Assembly: GCA_004560375.1 (NCBI GenBank)
Contig: SFVC01000055.1
Location: 1-6,552, forward strand
Direction: 5' to 3'
Source: a bacterium
Lineage (GTDB): Bacteria > Bacillota > Clostridia > Oscillospirales > Oscillospiraceae
DNA length: 6,552 nt
Part shown: positions 6,141 through 6,552 of the stretch, in pieces
How positions within the stretch are numbered: the first letter of the stretch is position 1
How the letters are laid out: each line of letters starts with the position of its first letter
Translations under genes and position numbers: made by a program
Notes under the pieces: generated by a model
Told to the model about the DNA's origin: nothing
The model's input: only the letters and a program-made list of their open reading frames with translations
Databases searched by the model: none

Positions 6141-6171
6141 GAGAAAAATAGCGGCGGAGCCGCTATTTTTC
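6141..6171. repeat. 31-bp palindromic repeat, right copy (terminator-like hairpin)
   Basis: Identical to 5891-5921. The 13-bp stem (6143-6155 with 6159-6171) and GGA loop could terminate transcription in both directions through the A5/T5 flanks. On the - strand it forms the 3' end of the small 87-aa gene, whose TAG stop (6163-6165) and last two codons (GAA AAA) lie within the stem. Confidence 0.9.
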
Positions 6172-6426
6172 AGCCATATTTGCCGCGATCTGTTCCAGCA
6201 GGGCCTTGATGTCCGCCAGCGTCTGGTTCTGGTAGGAGAGGGCACAGCGGATATAGTGGAGCATCCCGTCGCCGGGCGGTTTTTGGGAAAGGTTTTCCGC
6301 CGGCGGCGTGCCCTCTACCGGATGGGGCCAGCGGCGCACCTCCGGCTCGGTGAATACGGATGTCCCGGCGGACGGACGGTAGGGCAGCGGGCCCGGCTGG
6401 TCCTGCTCCCGCGCGTATTTTTCCAT
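6163..6426 (-). CDS. Small hypothetical protein (87 aa)
   Basis: I do not recognise this family. The start ATG at 6426 is preceded by GAGG with a seven-base spacer and lies 11 bp behind the stop of the upstream gene, which supports it as a real, co-transcribed gene. The N-terminal 55 residues are rich in Pro, Gly and charged residues, with no membrane segment or signal peptide. Residues about 56-87 (starting MLHYIRCALS, continuing LADIKALLEQI) look like an amphipathic helix, possibly a coiled coil, suggesting a small cytoplasmic protein that may bind a partner. The last residues (AEK) and stop are encoded within the right copy of the 31-bp repeat, so the C-terminus may have been altered by gain of that repeat. 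No function is proposed. Confidence 0.6.
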   Translation of the reverse strand: MEKYAREQDQPGPLPYRPSAGTSVFTEPEVRRWPHPVEGTPPAENLSQKPPGDGMLHYIRCALSYQNQTLADIKALLEQIAANMAEK

Positions 6427-6437
6427 AGGACCGCCTC

Positions 6438-6552
6438 TCAGATGCCCCGGTACTTCTTCCGGGTGGCGATGCCGCCCCGGATGTGCCGCTGGGCCTTGTT
6501 GACGTCCAGCACTTCCTTGACCTGTAAGTACAGCGGGCGGTTGAACAGGGGC
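6438..6552 (-). CDS. C-terminal end of an unrecognised protein (partial)
   Basis: An open frame enters from the right edge and ends in TGA at 6438-6440, showing 37 residues. The visible part includes RPLYLQVKEVLDVNKAQRH and then a very basic tail, IRGGIATRKKYRGI. The stop overlaps the region of the next gene's Shine-Dalgarno (TGAGAGG), and the next ATG is 11 bp on, so the two are probably one operon. The basic Gly/Arg/Lys tail could contact nucleic acid, but that is a guess from composition. I cannot assign a family from this fragment. Confidence 0.6.
   Translation of the reverse strand, partial: PLFNRPLYLQVKEVLDVNKAQRHIRGGIATRKKYRGI

Larger units (their letters stand above)
5921..6141. other. 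Non-coding block of inverted repeats between the two palindromes
   Basis: No convincing gene is visible here. The block holds a run of inverted repeats: 5945-5949 with 5962-5966; 5978-5986 with 5991-5999 (GGGA loop); 6010-6016 with 6092-6098, which encloses three further hairpins (6024-6039, 6046-6058 and 6061-6089); and 6103-6119 with 6124-6140. Two of these stems contain one G-T pair, and in both cases it is G-U if the + strand is transcribed but C-A if the - strand is, slightly favouring a + strand RNA. The whole could be a structured RNA, a MITE-like or dispersed intergenic repeat, or a set of terminators. I do not recognise a known RNA family. Confidence 0.55.

Noticed and set aside
5891..6171. 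CRISPR array
   Set aside because: There are only two copies of the repeat, 219 bp apart, and the intervening DNA is not divided by further copies. No cas gene is present.
5843..6245. 84-aa and 110-aa open frames on the - strand across the repeat block
   Set aside because: They run through the palindromes (giving a repeated NSGSAAIF peptide) and into the promoter or overlap the better-supported 87-aa gene in another frame. No good ribosome binding site or domain was seen.
1..6552. tRNA, rRNA, integrase or transposase genes
   Set aside because: I found no cloverleaf-like, rRNA-like, integrase-like or transposase-like sequence. If the palindrome-bounded block is mobile it carries no enzyme of its own.

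Overview
The window is GC-rich, with tightly packed and partly overlapping genes. It has Gram-positive style ribosome binding sites (AAAGGAG) and carries both an LCP-family cell-wall enzyme and an SLH-domain surface protein. Together these suggest a GC-rich Firmicute, probably a Clostridia/Oscillospiraceae-type gut bacterium. This is inference from gene content and composition; there is no taxonomic marker gene in the window.

Left half (1-3304, + strand): the end of an ABC importer operon of the peptide/nickel (Dpp/Opp/Nik/Cnt) type. It contains a permease missing its 5' end, two ATPases with intact nucleotide-binding motifs, and a three-helix membrane protein with an HEMAH metalloprotease-like motif (DUF3810-like). 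Junctions are a 1-bp overlap, a 4-bp overlap and a 3-bp gap, so the four genes are probably one translationally coupled transcript. It ends at a strong intrinsic hairpin at 3310-3341. The binding protein and first permease are presumably upstream of the window.

Middle (3350-5890, - strand, convergent with the first operon): a two-gene cell-envelope operon read right to left. A near-consensus sigma-A type promoter (-10 at 5862-5867) drives an LCP-family glycopolymer transferase. A secreted protein with three SLH repeats and a C-terminal transglutaminase-like domain with a complete Cys-His-Asp triad follows after 28 bp. The LCP enzyme may attach a wall polymer of the kind that SLH domains bind, which would link the two genes functionally.

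Right end (5891-6552): a roughly 280-bp intergenic block bounded by two identical 31-bp palindromic repeats and dense with inverted repeats, including a possible three-way or four-way folded core. It lies between the LCP promoter and a small unrecognised - strand gene (87 aa). That gene's stop codon sits inside one repeat copy. It is preceded, 11 bp away, by the 3' end of another unrecognised gene that runs off the window. The palindrome-bounded block is the least explained part of the sequence. It could be a small mobile or dispersed repeat, a structured RNA, or paired terminators.
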